From contig VXBM01000558.1 in NCBI GenBank assembly GCA_013400155.1, positions 304,428 to 368,427 on the forward strand: a stretch of DNA of 64,000 nt, given 5' to 3'. A program made the translations under genes and the position numbers. Under the pieces are notes generated by a model. That model was given only the letters and a program-made list of their open reading frames with translations. It did not search any database and was not told where the DNA came from. The DNA is from Helopsaltes ochotensis (taxonomy: Eukaryota > Chordata > Aves > Passeriformes > Locustellidae). Below are positions 1 through 11,591 of the stretch, one piece after another (position 1 is the stretch's first letter; each line of letters opens with the position of its first letter).

Positions 1-1800
1 GTAACAAAAATCAGGCATTGCTGCTGTTTAGAAGTTCAGATTATTCCTTATCAACAGAGGGCAGTCTTTGATAACTATACATTTGAATGAAGACTTGGAG
101 AGCAGTGAACTTCTGTTTGTTTACGCGAGATTGTGAGTTGCGTAGGTTTCAAGTTAGGAATATATATCTGTGACCCATCATCAAAAGTAGAAGCCAGGTG
201 CTCCCAGAAGGGTTGCATTTAAAAAAAGGAATATATTTGCACTCTTTTTTTAAATAAGCAAATGTCTTAAAATATAGAGTTACGCTGCTGAACCTCACAG
301 GTGATTTATTTCAGAGGAAATATTCATCGCTAGATTTCCAGAGCACACATTTATTTATTAATAATAATAAATATTAATATTTTCTGTTAAGTGGTCTTCT
401 GTGCCCTAAACCTTTCTGTTTCTATTTAGACTTGGAAACGAAGTTTAGCAATATAGCAAAACTGCAAGCTTTCATGCAAAGATATGTACATTTTTTCCCC
501 CTGGTCAAATATCAGTTCCTTTATTCACTAAAAAATCATTTTAAAAGATCAATGGGTTTGGTTTTGGGCCCGATTCTGATTTGCCACACTAACTTCAGGG
601 ACAGTTGGTAGGAAAACAGTTTTGGATTTATATCTATGTTATTAGATCAAAACTTGGCCACGATGAATTTTCTTCAGGTACAATTTGAACACAACTGTTG
701 GCACAAGCCAAGGAGAATACTTCCAAAATTCTCATCAATTCTCTAATCTGGAATTTTTGTTTATGGTGTCCTGTGAAAAGAAGAAGAAATAAAACAAGTC
801 TTGCACTTTGTACTTGGACTGTGGCACAAGAGCTCACTGACTTGTTTGGCAAGACAGCAACTCTTAAAAATAAAGAGGATTTCTGCTGTTTGTGCACAGA
901 GATTTACTACTTGGTGATTGAGATAACAGAGGTCAAAGAACCAGACCCTGTATCAATGGAAAATAGGAAATTTCTGTGTGAGACATGGGGCAACTCCATC
1001 CTTTTACTATTTTTTTGATATTTTTTTTCAGAAGCAGCAAAATATCTCAAAGAAATTAACAGTTGGGATGCCTTGGTCACTGATGCCTAGGACTCAATTG
1101 AAATATTTTTCTTTGAATCTTAAAAATAAGACATTAATTGCTGAAATCCAGGGTGAATGTCTCATGAGGGGGGACAAATTGTATTAGTGTTGCTTAACTT
1201 GCTAGATATCTAACTACTAGAATTACTACCCCCTGCAGCAGCATCCAAGTTTGTAAGTCTATTGTACAGACTTACTTAATAAAATAGCTTTCAGCAGTAT
1301 TCCACAGGAATGTCAGTAATATAATACAAAATATATCGCAAATTACAATAATCCAGTATTGTAGAACTGAATATAGATGACTACTGATGTCCCTCCCACC
1401 CCAAACCAAGCTGAATTATTTATTAGAAAGAATACTTTAATGTGAATGCAGCTGACTGTGCCCACACTGCAAAATTCAAATTCCAAACTCGAGTTTTGCC
1501 ATACAGAAAGGAAGATCACGTGTCATAGTGTTGCTCCACCAAAGGATACTGTGAAAGAGCATTTTAAAAGAAGGCATTAAAGAATTACACAGGGCATAAA
1601 AAATGTCGAAACAGCCTTGTTCTGTCTTTAAATCTCTTTGTCGATTTTTCGCTTTGTTAGAAACTTTGCTTAAACCAGCGTGTAGATCACATTTCATAAA
1701 CAAGGATGTTAGCAACTGTGAGATACGCTGAATCGGAACTCAGAGCCTGCTATCACGAATTTTAAAAGGCAAGGAACTCCAAGTTCGGGCTCTCCTTAAT
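1..1800. other. Upstream intergenic DNA, AT-rich
   Basis: This stretch precedes the FREM2 CpG island. It is AT-rich, with an ATTAAT-type run near 350-380, and its open frames are all short (about 106 codons or fewer) with no recognisable domain. I see no repeat family, RNA gene or exon that I can support. Distal regulatory elements may be present but cannot be recognised by eye. Confidence 0.6.
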
Positions 1801-1839
1801 GTTCTTTCGGCTTTTTTGCCAAAAGATTTGCAGGCACAA

Positions 1840-3650
1840 GGTGGCAGAGGCACCGCGCTGGATGGCACCATTCACCCGCTGCTGTGACTCGCCGCCGCCG
1901 AGGAGTGACACCGGGCACGAACTGGTACCAAGTGATGCGTTTTGCTCCCGAGATACTTATCCAATGTTCTCTGTGCCGCACAGAACCGCGGGGCCGGCAG
2001 GCAGCTCCGCCGCAGTCCCGGGCCGCTTGCCCTCCTGTGACCCGTCCCGTATTCCCTCGGGCACTTTTGTCACCTTCCCGCTCCCCGCCACCCGGACCCG
2101 GCTCTCGGGCAGCCCCGCTCCTGCACCGCCACCGCCCCGCGCTCACCCGGCACCCCGCGGGGAAGGGAAACCCAGAGCGCTGCCCGGCGGCAAGCCGGGA
2201 ACAGCCAGCTTTAGTTCTGCGCCCGGGGGGCAGGCGGGAGCGGGGGAGCTCAGTGCAGGAGGCGGCGGTGCGCTCCCGCCACCCCCGGGGCTGGGAGAGG
2301 TGCGGTGCTACGCTGCGGGACAGCAGCGCCGGCCTCCGTTCCCTCGGCGCCTGGCGACAGCAGAGCAATCCGTGCCCGCCACCTCCTCGTTCCCGCACCG
2401 CCAGGGTCATCCCTCCGCTCTCCCGACGCCTTCGCCGCCGCAACCTGCGGGGCGGCCGCGGGAAGGAGAGAAGGGAACGGGAGCCCTGCCTCTCGCCTAA
2501 GTTGCATGATTGGCACGCAACTCTGTCCAATCGCGCGTGGCGGCTTCTCCCCCCGCGGGTGCCCATTGGCTGCTCGGAGGGGCGGGGCGGGGCTCGCGGG
2601 CCGGGGGCTCCCCTCCGGAGCGGAGCGCGGCGCGCTCAGAGCGCAGCGTGTGCGCGGGGTGAGCGGCGCCGCGCCGGCGGCACAACTGGGGCCGCGATTC
2701 GGCCGCTGCCGGAGGTTCCCGACGCTTCGCTCCGCCGGCAAGGACGATGCAGCCTCTCCCCGCCGGGCCGCGGCGGCTGCTGGCCGGCTTGTTGCTGCTG
2801 CTGGCTGGCTGCGCCCGGACTGGGGCGGCGGAACCGCCGCCAGGAACTAGCGTCGCGGTCTCCTCGCCGTGGTCGCCGGAGGCGGCCCCCGTGGTGGTGG
2901 CCAACCGCGGGCTGCGGGTGCCCCTGGGCCGCTCCGCCTGGCTGGACCCCGGGCGGGACCTGGTGCTGCAGGTGCAGCCGGGTGACCGGTGCCACCTCAC
3001 CGTGCTGGACGAGGACCCGCTGTGGCAGCGCCCGGGCCGCCTGAGCCCCCGGCGCTTTCCCTGCGACTTCGGAGTCCGCGAGGTGCAGTACTCGCACCTG
3101 GGCGGCCGCAGCCCCGCCCGGGACCGCGTCCGCCTGCAGCTGCGCTACGACTCGCCGAGCCGCGCCCTGGTGCTGCCCCTGGTGCTGGAGGTGGAGGTGC
3201 TCTTCACCCAGCTGGAGATCGTCACCCGCAACCTGCCCCTCACCGTGGAGCGCCTGCGGGGCACCAGCAACCCGCTGGACGCCCGCAGCCTGGAGTTCGC
3301 CTTCGAGCCGGGCCGGCAGCGCTGCCGAGTGGGGCTGCTGCCGCTGCTGGCCGGGCTGCCCCGCTACGGAGAGATCCTCAACTACCCGCCGGCGGCGACG
3401 GGCGGGGCCGGGGAAGCGGCGGGGGGCGGCCCGATGCCGTCCTTGATGTGGGACTGCGAGGAGTTCCTGCGGCTGGGGCTGCGCTACCGGCACACGGCCG
3501 CCGGCGGCTCCCCGAACCGCGACCTGGTGCCGCTGGTGGCCGAGCTGCGGGAGGCGGCGGGCGGCGGGGCGCTGCTGAAGCGCGAGTACTTCCAGGTGCT
3601 GGTGCGGATCCGCGCCGGGACTGAGAACGTCGCCCCCAAACCCAGCTTCT
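1840..3650. promoter_or_regulatory. FREM2: CpG island over FREM2 promoter and start of exon 1
   Basis: The sequence changes from AT-rich to strongly GC-rich with dense CG dinucleotides at about 1840, and stays so until about 3650, inside the coding exon. This is the usual look of a vertebrate CpG-island promoter. The many long open frames on both strands here (for example 2636-3493 on the minus strand) are expected in GC-rich DNA, where stop codons are rare, and they overlap the real coding frame. The boundaries were judged by eye and not calculated. Confidence 0.85.
2527..2746 (+). promoter_or_regulatory. FREM2: TATA-less core promoter and 5' UTR of FREM2
   Basis: A CCAAT box lies at 2527-2531 and an inverted one (ATTGG) at 2565-2569. 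Two overlapping GC-box (Sp1-type) motifs follow at 2579-2593. No TATA box is visible. The transcription start cannot be fixed from sequence but would be expected shortly after the GC boxes, around 2600-2660. No ATG occurs between the GC boxes and the start codon at 2747, so the 5' UTR would carry no upstream ORF. An in-frame stop (TAA, 2498-2500) closes the frame upstream, which supports 2747 as the first in-frame ATG. Confidence 0.65.
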
Positions 3651-6600
3651 TGGCCATGCTGATGATGGAGGTGGACCAGTTTGTGCTCACCGCCCTCACA
3701 CCTGACATGCTGTCAGCTGAGGATGCGGAGTCACCACCCGACCTACTGGTCTTCAACATCACCTCTCCCTTTGGTCCTGGCCAAGGCCACATGGTCAGCA
3801 CCGACGACCGGAGCTTACCTGTCACCTCTTTCAGCCAGCGGGATGTGCAGGAGCTGCGCATTGCCTATCAGCCGCCCACAGAGGACTCTGATCGGGAGCG
3901 GCTCTTTGAGCTTGAACTGGAAGTGTTGGACCCAGAGGGTGCTGCCTCAGAGCCCTTTGCCTTTGTGATTGTGGTGAAGCCCATGAACACCCTGGCACCT
4001 GTGGTGACCCGCAACACTGGTCTCGTGCTCTATGAGGGGCAGTCAAGGCCTCTCTCAGGCCCAGGTCCCAGCCCCAACCTGGTGGTCAGTGATGAGGATG
4101 ACCTTGAGCAGGTGCGGGTAAGTGTGGTGGCAGGGCTGAGGCACGGCCACCTCACTCTCCTGGAGGACACCCCAGGACCTGCTGCCCCTCGTAAACATTT
4201 TACGGTGGCTGAGCTGGCAGCAGGCCGAGTCATTTACCAGCACGACGGCAGCGAGTCTCCACTCAGTGACAACCTTGTGCTGCGGTTGGAGGATGGTGGC
4301 TCTCGCCACCGCGTTGAGTTCCTTTTCCCCATTACCCTGGTGCCCATTGATGACCAGCCACCCCTACTTAATGCTAACACAGGGCTTGCCATGGCTGAGG
4401 GTGAAACAGTGCCCATCACCACCCGTGCTCTTAGTGCCACTGACATTGACTCGCAGGATGCCATCCTACTCTTCACAGTGGAGTCTGGCCCCATGGCTGG
4501 GCAGCTCCTGCTCCGTCAAGCACAACCACCTCCTGGCTGGGAAGAGGAGGAAGAAGAGGAGGGCTTTTCTTGGAGGAAGGTGCCAGGTGTAGCAGGGAGT
4601 TCCTCCATCTATGAAAAGCCAGTGAGAGAGTGGCTGCAACAGGACATTGTGGAAGGGCGTCTCTTTTACCACCACTTTGGGGCTCACAGCCCTGGCCCTG
4701 GGATTGTGTTGGACCAGTTCATCTTTAGAGTCCAGGATGACAATGACCCACCCAACCGCTCTGGACCACAGACTTTTGTGATCAGGGTACATCCTGTAGA
4801 CAGATTAGCCCCAGAGCTCCATAGTAGCAGCAGCCTTCATTTAATAGTTGCAGAGCAGCAGGTGACCCCCCTGCGGAGAAAGCACTTGTGTTACACAGAT
4901 CAGGACTCAGGGGACCGTGAACTTCGCTACACAGTAATCCAGCCCCCCACTGACACTGACTCCAACCACCCACCCGAGGCATACAGAGCGCGCCTTGGAT
5001 CCCTGGTGCTGACTGAGGATCACTCTGTGGAAGTTACACACTTCACCCAAGCCCAGATCAACCATCACAAGATCTCGTACCGCCCCCCACAGGAAGAGCT
5101 GGGGGTGGCCCCTCATTTGATTCAGTTTCAGTATCAAGTGCAAGATGCGGCTGGCAATACAGCCAAAGGGACTTTCACCATCTACCTGCAGCCTGTGGAT
5201 AACCAGCCTCCTGAAATCACTAATACTGGCTTCAGTTTGCCTGAGGGAGGCAGCCATGTCCTTAGTCCAGCTGAGCTGGATGCCAGCGACACGGACACTG
5301 AACTTGCCCGTCTCAGATTTATCCTGACCCAGGCTCCTCGGTATGGCCAGTTGCAGCTCTCTGGGTACAGTCTGGTTCCAGGAGGCATCTTTGGCCTGGA
5401 GGATATCAGACAAGGGAGAGTGGTGTATGTGCACAGTGGAGCTGAGACCAGCAGTGATACTTGCAGGCTCGATGTGAGTGATGGGGTTCATTTTGTGCCC
5501 ATCACACTGAAGATGAGTGTGCACCCAGTTGATGATGAGGTTCCTACACTGCGGTTTCCCCCAGGAACTCTTGGATCCTACCTAGATGTGCTGGAGAATG
5601 GTGCTGCTGAAATCACTGCTAATGTCATTCAGGGCACAGATGAGGATACAGATGACTTTATGTTGACCTTCATTGTAGAGGATCCTCCTCAGCATGGGAG
5701 CATCCTGGTTCAAGGGGTGCCTGCAGAGAGATTTTCCCAGAGAGATCTGCTGGATGGTGCTGTGGTGTATGCTCACACTGGTGGTGAAATAGGCCTTCTG
5801 CCCAAGGAGGATGCTTTCAACCTTACCTTGTCTGACCTTTCTGAGAAGTGGCGTGTTAGGGGCAATGTTGTTCAAGGAGTTTCAGTCTTGGTGACCATTC
5901 TTCCTGTTGACAGTCAAGCTCCAGAGATTTTTGTGGGAGAGCAGTTCATGGTGACGGAAGGTGACAAACGGGTCATTACTCTTGCTCACCTCAGGGCTGA
6001 AGATGTGGATACTCCTAGTGATGATATACTATGCACAATTGTTTCTCAGCCCACATCTGGGTACGTAGAGAATATCTCTCCTGCCCCAGGATCTGAAAAA
6101 TCCAGGGCAGGTGTTGCTATAAGTGCTTTTACCTTGAAGGACCTCCGCCAAGGACATATTTTTTATGTCCAGAGTATACATAAGGGTGTAGAGCCTGTTG
6201 AAGACAGATTTGCTTTGCGCTGTTCTGATGGCATTAACTTTTCCCAGAGGCACTTCTTCCCCATTGTTATTGTGCCAATCAATGATGAAGAGCCTGAAAT
6301 CTTCCTGCGAGAGTTTGTTGTGATGGAAGGCATGAGCCTGGTTATTGATACTCCTATCCTCAATGCAGTTGATGCGGATGTCCCTGCTGATGAGTTAATG
6401 TTCACAATCACCAGGCTCCCCAGGCATGGCCACATCGTGAACCAGCTGGTCAACGGAACTGTCCTAGTGGAGAGCTTCACCTTGGATCAGATAACAGAGA
6501 GCTCCAACATTCTCTACGAACATGATGACTCTGAGACAAGGGCAGACAGTTTTGAGGTGCAACTCACGGATGGTAAACACACCGTTAGGAAAATGGTACC

Positions 6601-7895
6601 CATCATGGTTATTCCTGTAGATGATGAGACGCCCAGAATGGCCATCAATGATGGCTTGGACATTGAAAAAGGGGAGACTAGAACTATTAATAACAGAATA
6701 TTGAAGGCTACTGATCTTGATTCTGAAGACAAAACCTTGACTTATATTATAAGTTATGGGCCAGGACAAGGCCTCTTACAGAGAATAAAGCCTTCTGGTG
6801 AAGCTGAAAATATCACCTTGGGAATGAACTTCACCCAAGATGAAGTGGATAGAAATTTGATTCGATATGTGCATTTTGGCCAACAAGGAGTCCGTGATCT
6901 TATCAAGTTTGATGTGACAGATGGAATAAATCCTCTCATTGACCGCTACTTTTATGTGACAATAGGCAGCATTGATATCGTTTTCCCAGATGTCATCAGC
7001 AAAGGAGTTTCCCTGAAGGAAGGAGGGAAGGTAACCCTTACTACTGATTTGCTTAGTACCAGTGACCTGAATAGTCCAGATGAGAACTTAGTTTTCACCA
7101 TTACCAGACCACCTGTTCGTGGTCATCTTGAATGCACAGATCAGCCTGGGGTACCTATCTCCACTTTCACTCAACTCCTGTTAGCAGGCAATAAAGTCTA
7201 TTACATTCATACTTCAGAAGATGAGGTGAAAATGGACAGCTTTGAGTTTGAGGTGACTGATGGCTATAACCCTGTGTTCCGTACTTTCAGAATTTCAATC
7301 AGTGATGTGGACAATAAGAAACCTGTTGTCGTAATCCATAACCTGGTGGTGAGTGAAAATGAATGCAAGCTGATAACCCCATTTGAACTGACTGCAGAAG
7401 ACAGAGATACACCTGACACACTGCTAAAATTTGTCATCACTCAAATACCAGTTCATGGCCAGATCATGTTCAATAACTCCAAACCAGTAACCACCTTCAC
7501 TAAACAAGATCTGAATGAAAATCTTATCAGCTACAAACATGATGGCTCAGAATCAGTTGAGGACAGTTTCTCTTTCACTGTTACAGATGGCACTCATACC
7601 GATTTCTATGTTTTCCCCAACACTGTGTTTGAAACAAGGAAACCTCAGACTATGAAGATTCGAATAATGGCTGTAGACAACAGTGTACCTCAAGTTGTAA
7701 TAAATAAGGGTGCTCAGACTCTCCGTGTTCTGGCCACAGGTCACACTGGGTTTCTGATTACCAACAAAGTGCTCAAAGTGGAAGACAGGGACAGCTTACA
7801 TGCTACTCTTAAGATCAGAATCACAGATGGTCCACGCCATGGCTTCCTGATTCACCTGGGGAAAGGCAACTATAGCATCAGCCAGTTCACCCAAG
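2747..7895 (+). CDS. FREM2: FREM2 exon 1 (giant coding exon, CSPG/NG2 repeats 1-11 and most of 12)
   Basis: FREM2 is a large membrane-anchored extracellular matrix protein that joins FRAS1 and FREM1 in the Fraser complex of epithelial basement membranes, where it supports epithelial-mesenchymal adhesion. The ATG has A at -3 and follows an in-frame stop at 2498. Residues 1 to about 28 look like a signal peptide: a basic start, then a Leu-rich core. Residues 35-300 form the family N-terminal region, with the segment VQPGDRC near residue 78. Eleven complete CSPG/NG2 repeats follow, starting near residues 312, 425, 540, 690, 825, 935, 1060, 1180, 1298, 1410 and 1525; a twelfth begins near 1650. 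Each has a D-x-D type strand, P-x-x-G-x-L, FTQ-x-D/Q-(I/L) and Y-x-H-x-(G/D). About ten N-x-S/T glycosylation sites are visible. The uninterrupted exon matches FREM2 layout; FREM3 also has a large first exon, but residue-level recall favours FREM2. The exon ends CCAAG|GTACTA in phase 1. The frame stays open to 7954 in intronic sequence. Confidence 0.95.
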
Positions 7896-10800
7896 GTACT
7901 ACAATACTTCATGTGCTTTCTTTAGATCACTGGAAATACTATTTTTTATACTAAATTCTATGATAATTGATGGGAGAAACTTTCCAACAATGAGCTTATT
8001 TATAATGGCTTCATAAATTTTTACATCTGTTTATTTTTATTATATCCGTGACAGCTTTAAACAGGAAATGTGGTCCACTGGGTTAACACGGATCAAAGGA
8101 GCTTCATTTCTTTGGAGAGCTTAGTCCAAATAACTGTGATTTGCACTTTCTGTCAGTCATAGTGATAAAAGTATGGATAACAGAATTGGGCTGTACATCT
8201 TAAGAGACAGTGCTTTCTTTAACCAGTTTTATTTAGAAAATGCTATGGGAATGGCCAAGCTATTATTAATTAATGGCTAGGTTATCAGTTGCTGTACAAT
8301 CTGAGCACACCTAACTGTAAAAGCAAAATCTTTTCCCCACCAGTGGGAAATAATATATTATGAGTGCATTTGTTGCCTTAATTACACAAATCTTTACCAC
8401 AAACTGTTTGTGGTAAATTAAAAGGTAATGTAAATATTTTAAAATTATGTTAGTGGTACTTACTTATTACGTGGAACTAAAACATTTGGTGATATAAATA
8501 GGGCAAAAACCACATGTGTCATATATTCTGAAATAAAACTTCAACCCAAGGCTGTGAAGTAACTTTAATTAAAATGGGAGCATTAGCTATTCTGTGGAGA
8601 ATTTTCCATGTTACTTTGCAATGACTTAATGGCTAGTTAACTAACAATGAAATTAAATTTTTTTTGCGGCCTTCTGCAGCTGTGGAATGAGCAAACAGCA
8701 CCAACAGCATGGACACTCAGAGTTAAAGGGGCCCGGCCAGGCTAGGTTGTGTAGGTGGAAAGACTTGATGTGAACGCTTCATTTGACAGAGCCTGTACTG
8801 GTACATATCCATGTTATAGTCTTGGTGGTAGCAACCTGTTCTTGTCACATAAACCAAATCTTTCAAATAGGCCTGATGAACTTTCCAATGGCTGAAGTGT
8901 CTTAAGTTTTGCAGTGCTAGTGCAAAAAAGAGGATAAGAAGAGATCAAACTGTGTTCAAACTTTGGGGACCACCACAGTTCCTTACATGTAAGGCTTCAG
9001 TAGTGAACTGTGAGTAATATTGAGAGTGTTGTCAGAATAAGTGAAAACAAAAGAGAAAGGGAGTGAGCAAATAAACAGATTATCACTTATTTTAGTGGGT
9101 TTTCTTCTTATATTGAAAAATGTGAAATTATTGAACAGGTGTTCCTCGAAAGCAGAGGAGCAGTGATATCCCTTTTGGTTTTTTGAGGATGGGGAGCACT
9201 TGGGAGAGGTACATATTCCATTCCCTCCTGTGCTATGTGGTCACGCAGACATTTGTCTGATGACCAAAATGAAATTGCTACTTGGCTTTGAATTGGCCGT
9301 CCAACCATATGGCATGAAGGCTATCTTAATATCCTGGGGCTGTCCAAGCTGAGTAAGAAGCATGCAACCCTTAGGAAAGGTTGACTTTAAAGCTAGTGAG
9401 GATCCCCAGAAAGTGGTGTAACTTCACAGGTTCCCTCATAGTACTAGCACAAGCACTCTTAATTTGTGTTGGATTGAAGAGCGTTTTTAAGAAATACACA
9501 TTTCTTCAATAATATTGGCCTTTGAGAAGGTCATGCTTATGCTACACTGAGACAAATAATTGTCTAATGTTCAGGGTAGAAATAAACAAGACCCTCTTTT
9601 GTCATTCATCATGATCCCAGTGTAAGTGCAGATTTTGCAACCGACTTTGAGAAGCCTCTGCATTGACTGTTGGACCTGTTGTCGCATGCTTTCTTTTTAA
9701 GTTTTGATCTTTCCCTCTCTAGGCCTCTTATCCTGTCATGTGCCACCTCTTTCAAAATGCTGAACAGTTCCAGTTTCATCAACACGTGTGGGTTCTTATG
9801 GGGCTTGTAAAACTTCATTAGAGTCTTTCAGTTTATGCTGGAAGGGACCTCTCAAGGTGATTTGATCCTATCTCTACTCAAAACTGGGATAACTTGCAAG
9901 TCAAATGCAAAAGTCATGCAAAAAATTTCGAAAGGTGTTTGCTAGTTTGTGAAGTCCATACTCAAACTCCCATTTCTTGGATTTGTGCCTGTGGTTGTAT
10001 GAACAGGCAGCCTGACCATTTAGAGTAGGGTAACAAGATTCATTGTGTACAAGCAGCGGGAGCAGTCTGGTTTTTTAGATTTCTGTAAATGAAAGAGAGG
10101 GCGTAGAAATTGTTTAGAACACAGCTTTGTGCCTTATGCTAGTGGGGATAATTATATTTTTTGAAATAGAAAACTGTGCTTGATGCATTTCAAAATTATG
10201 TTGAGAATTCCAATATAAAATTAATTTTATCAGGCACTGTAATTATATGGTTATGAATTGTACTTATAACTTGGAAAGTTTTGATATAGCTAGCACGACC
10301 TAATCATCTGCAGAAGGAAAGCATAGACTTGCTCAAGTGACTCCAAACATGTTCTTAAGGAACAGAAAACAGATCATTCTTTGCAATTATTTTGACAAAA
10401 TTAAAGTCTTTGGATGGCAAGCGGCCTTTTTTTTCTTATGAGGTGGTCCTGGTCCTGCAAACACCAGTTCAAGTGCTTATCTTTATGTATGCTGAAACCA
10501 TGGCCTTTGATAAGGCTACCCACATGAGCAGGGCTGAGTACTTTTGTGTTTGTTGGAAGAAAGATTTATGTGCTCCACTGGCATGAAGAAGTATTTGTTT
10601 GCATCCTCTTTATGGCCCCATGAATTTTTGATCTTTAACTTTCAAACTTTTATGGAAGAGATTCTTCAGTTACATATATTTGCTGATAATGCTCTTAACT
10701 TGTTTGCGCTCAAAGATGTCTGGTTACTTTTGAAACTGAAGATTTTGTGAAGCTCTAATGAAAGTGATTTTGGCTTCTTTTTATTCATGCATCCACCCTA

Positions 10801-11501
10801 ACATCAGAGGAGACCTTGGGTGATACTTGAGCTCCACTTAATGGGATAAATTTCTAACACGTTTTCTTGAAAAAGGTATAGATTTGGGTTTTTACCAAAT
10901 CAGTAGTCCTTCAAAGAAAGTGCCCAAAATTAGTTTTTATGTATATAAATGTTTCTCATCACTACTCAAGGAAACCAGAAAAAAACAATATTAACAAATA
11001 TTTATCTTTTACATACTTTATGCTAATTACTGGTTCAAAATTGTACATCAGGTTTTTTTCTTAGTGAAGTTATTTTTGTTTACTTTAATTGCATCTATTT
11101 AGCTTCTTAAAACAGTCAATCACTGTAACTGTCCTCTACAGTACTTAGCAGGTTGAAGAATGACAGAATCAATATCCTTGTGGAGATACACCTCTGTTTA
11201 AGAAAATGAACCACTAAAAAATATGAAATAGTTCCGACTGTCAAGCCTGTGTTTTTAAATTTCATTTCAGTTCTTTTTGTAAATACACCTTAAAACTGGG
11301 GAGGGAGAAGTAAAGGAAGAGAGAATGAATGATAGCTGTAGAACTTCAACACTGTTAATACTGAAATTCCTCAGTTCTGCTGTAGGACCTTGTCCTCTCT
11401 CTTGTTGAAGCTAAACTATTTAATACATGTCAAGTTTTTCTACAAAAGGTTTCCTACCTTCATAGTTTAAAATAAAGTCTATTTTTCCTGACTCTTTCCA
11501 G
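7896..11501 (+). other. FREM2: FREM2 intron 1
   Basis: This GT-AG intron of about 3.6 kb has donor GTACTA at 7896 and a pyrimidine-rich acceptor ending in CCAG at 11501. It interrupts codon 1717 after its first base. It is AT-rich, and I can name only one repeat in it, an old CR1 scrap near 9825-9890. The remaining short open frames, such as 9609-9818 and 10392-10750, show no family features. Confidence 0.9.
9825..9890 (-). mobile_element. Degraded CR1 LINE 3' fragment
   Basis: Read on the minus strand, this resembles the CR1 3' end: GGAAGGGACCTCT appears on the + strand, followed by a diverged match to the usual 'gatcatctagtcca' segment and then sequence near CTCAAAACTGGG. The match is short and worn, so it is an old copy. 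It lies in intron 1. Confidence 0.55.
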
Positions 11502-11591
11502 CTGATATTGACGATATGAAGATATGCTATGTTTTACGAGGGGGTGACAATGCCACCAGTGACATTTTTCATTTTTTGGTTGAAGACGGTG
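11502..11591 (+). CDS. FREM2: FREM2 exon 2 (continuation of CSPG repeat 12)
   Basis: This 90-bp exon lies between TTTCCAG and GTGAGT. Joined in phase 1 to exon 1 (G from 7895 plus CT at 11502-11503 gives Ala), it encodes DIDDMKICYVLRGGDNATSD and then IFHFLVEDGG, which completes the typical CSPG repeat pattern with an N-glycosylation site (NAT). It ends with one base of the next codon, again phase 1. The peptide agrees with what I remember of FREM2 from other vertebrates at this exon. It is too short to be found by ORF length alone; the evidence is the matched splice sites, the matched phase, and the continuity of the domain. Confidence 0.92.

Noticed and set aside
2250..3493. Long open frames on the minus strand and in other + frames across the CpG island (up to 386 codons)
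   Set aside because: They lie over GC-rich DNA where stops are rare, are Arg/Pro/Ala-rich without domains, and overlap the FREM2 frame, which alone has family features.
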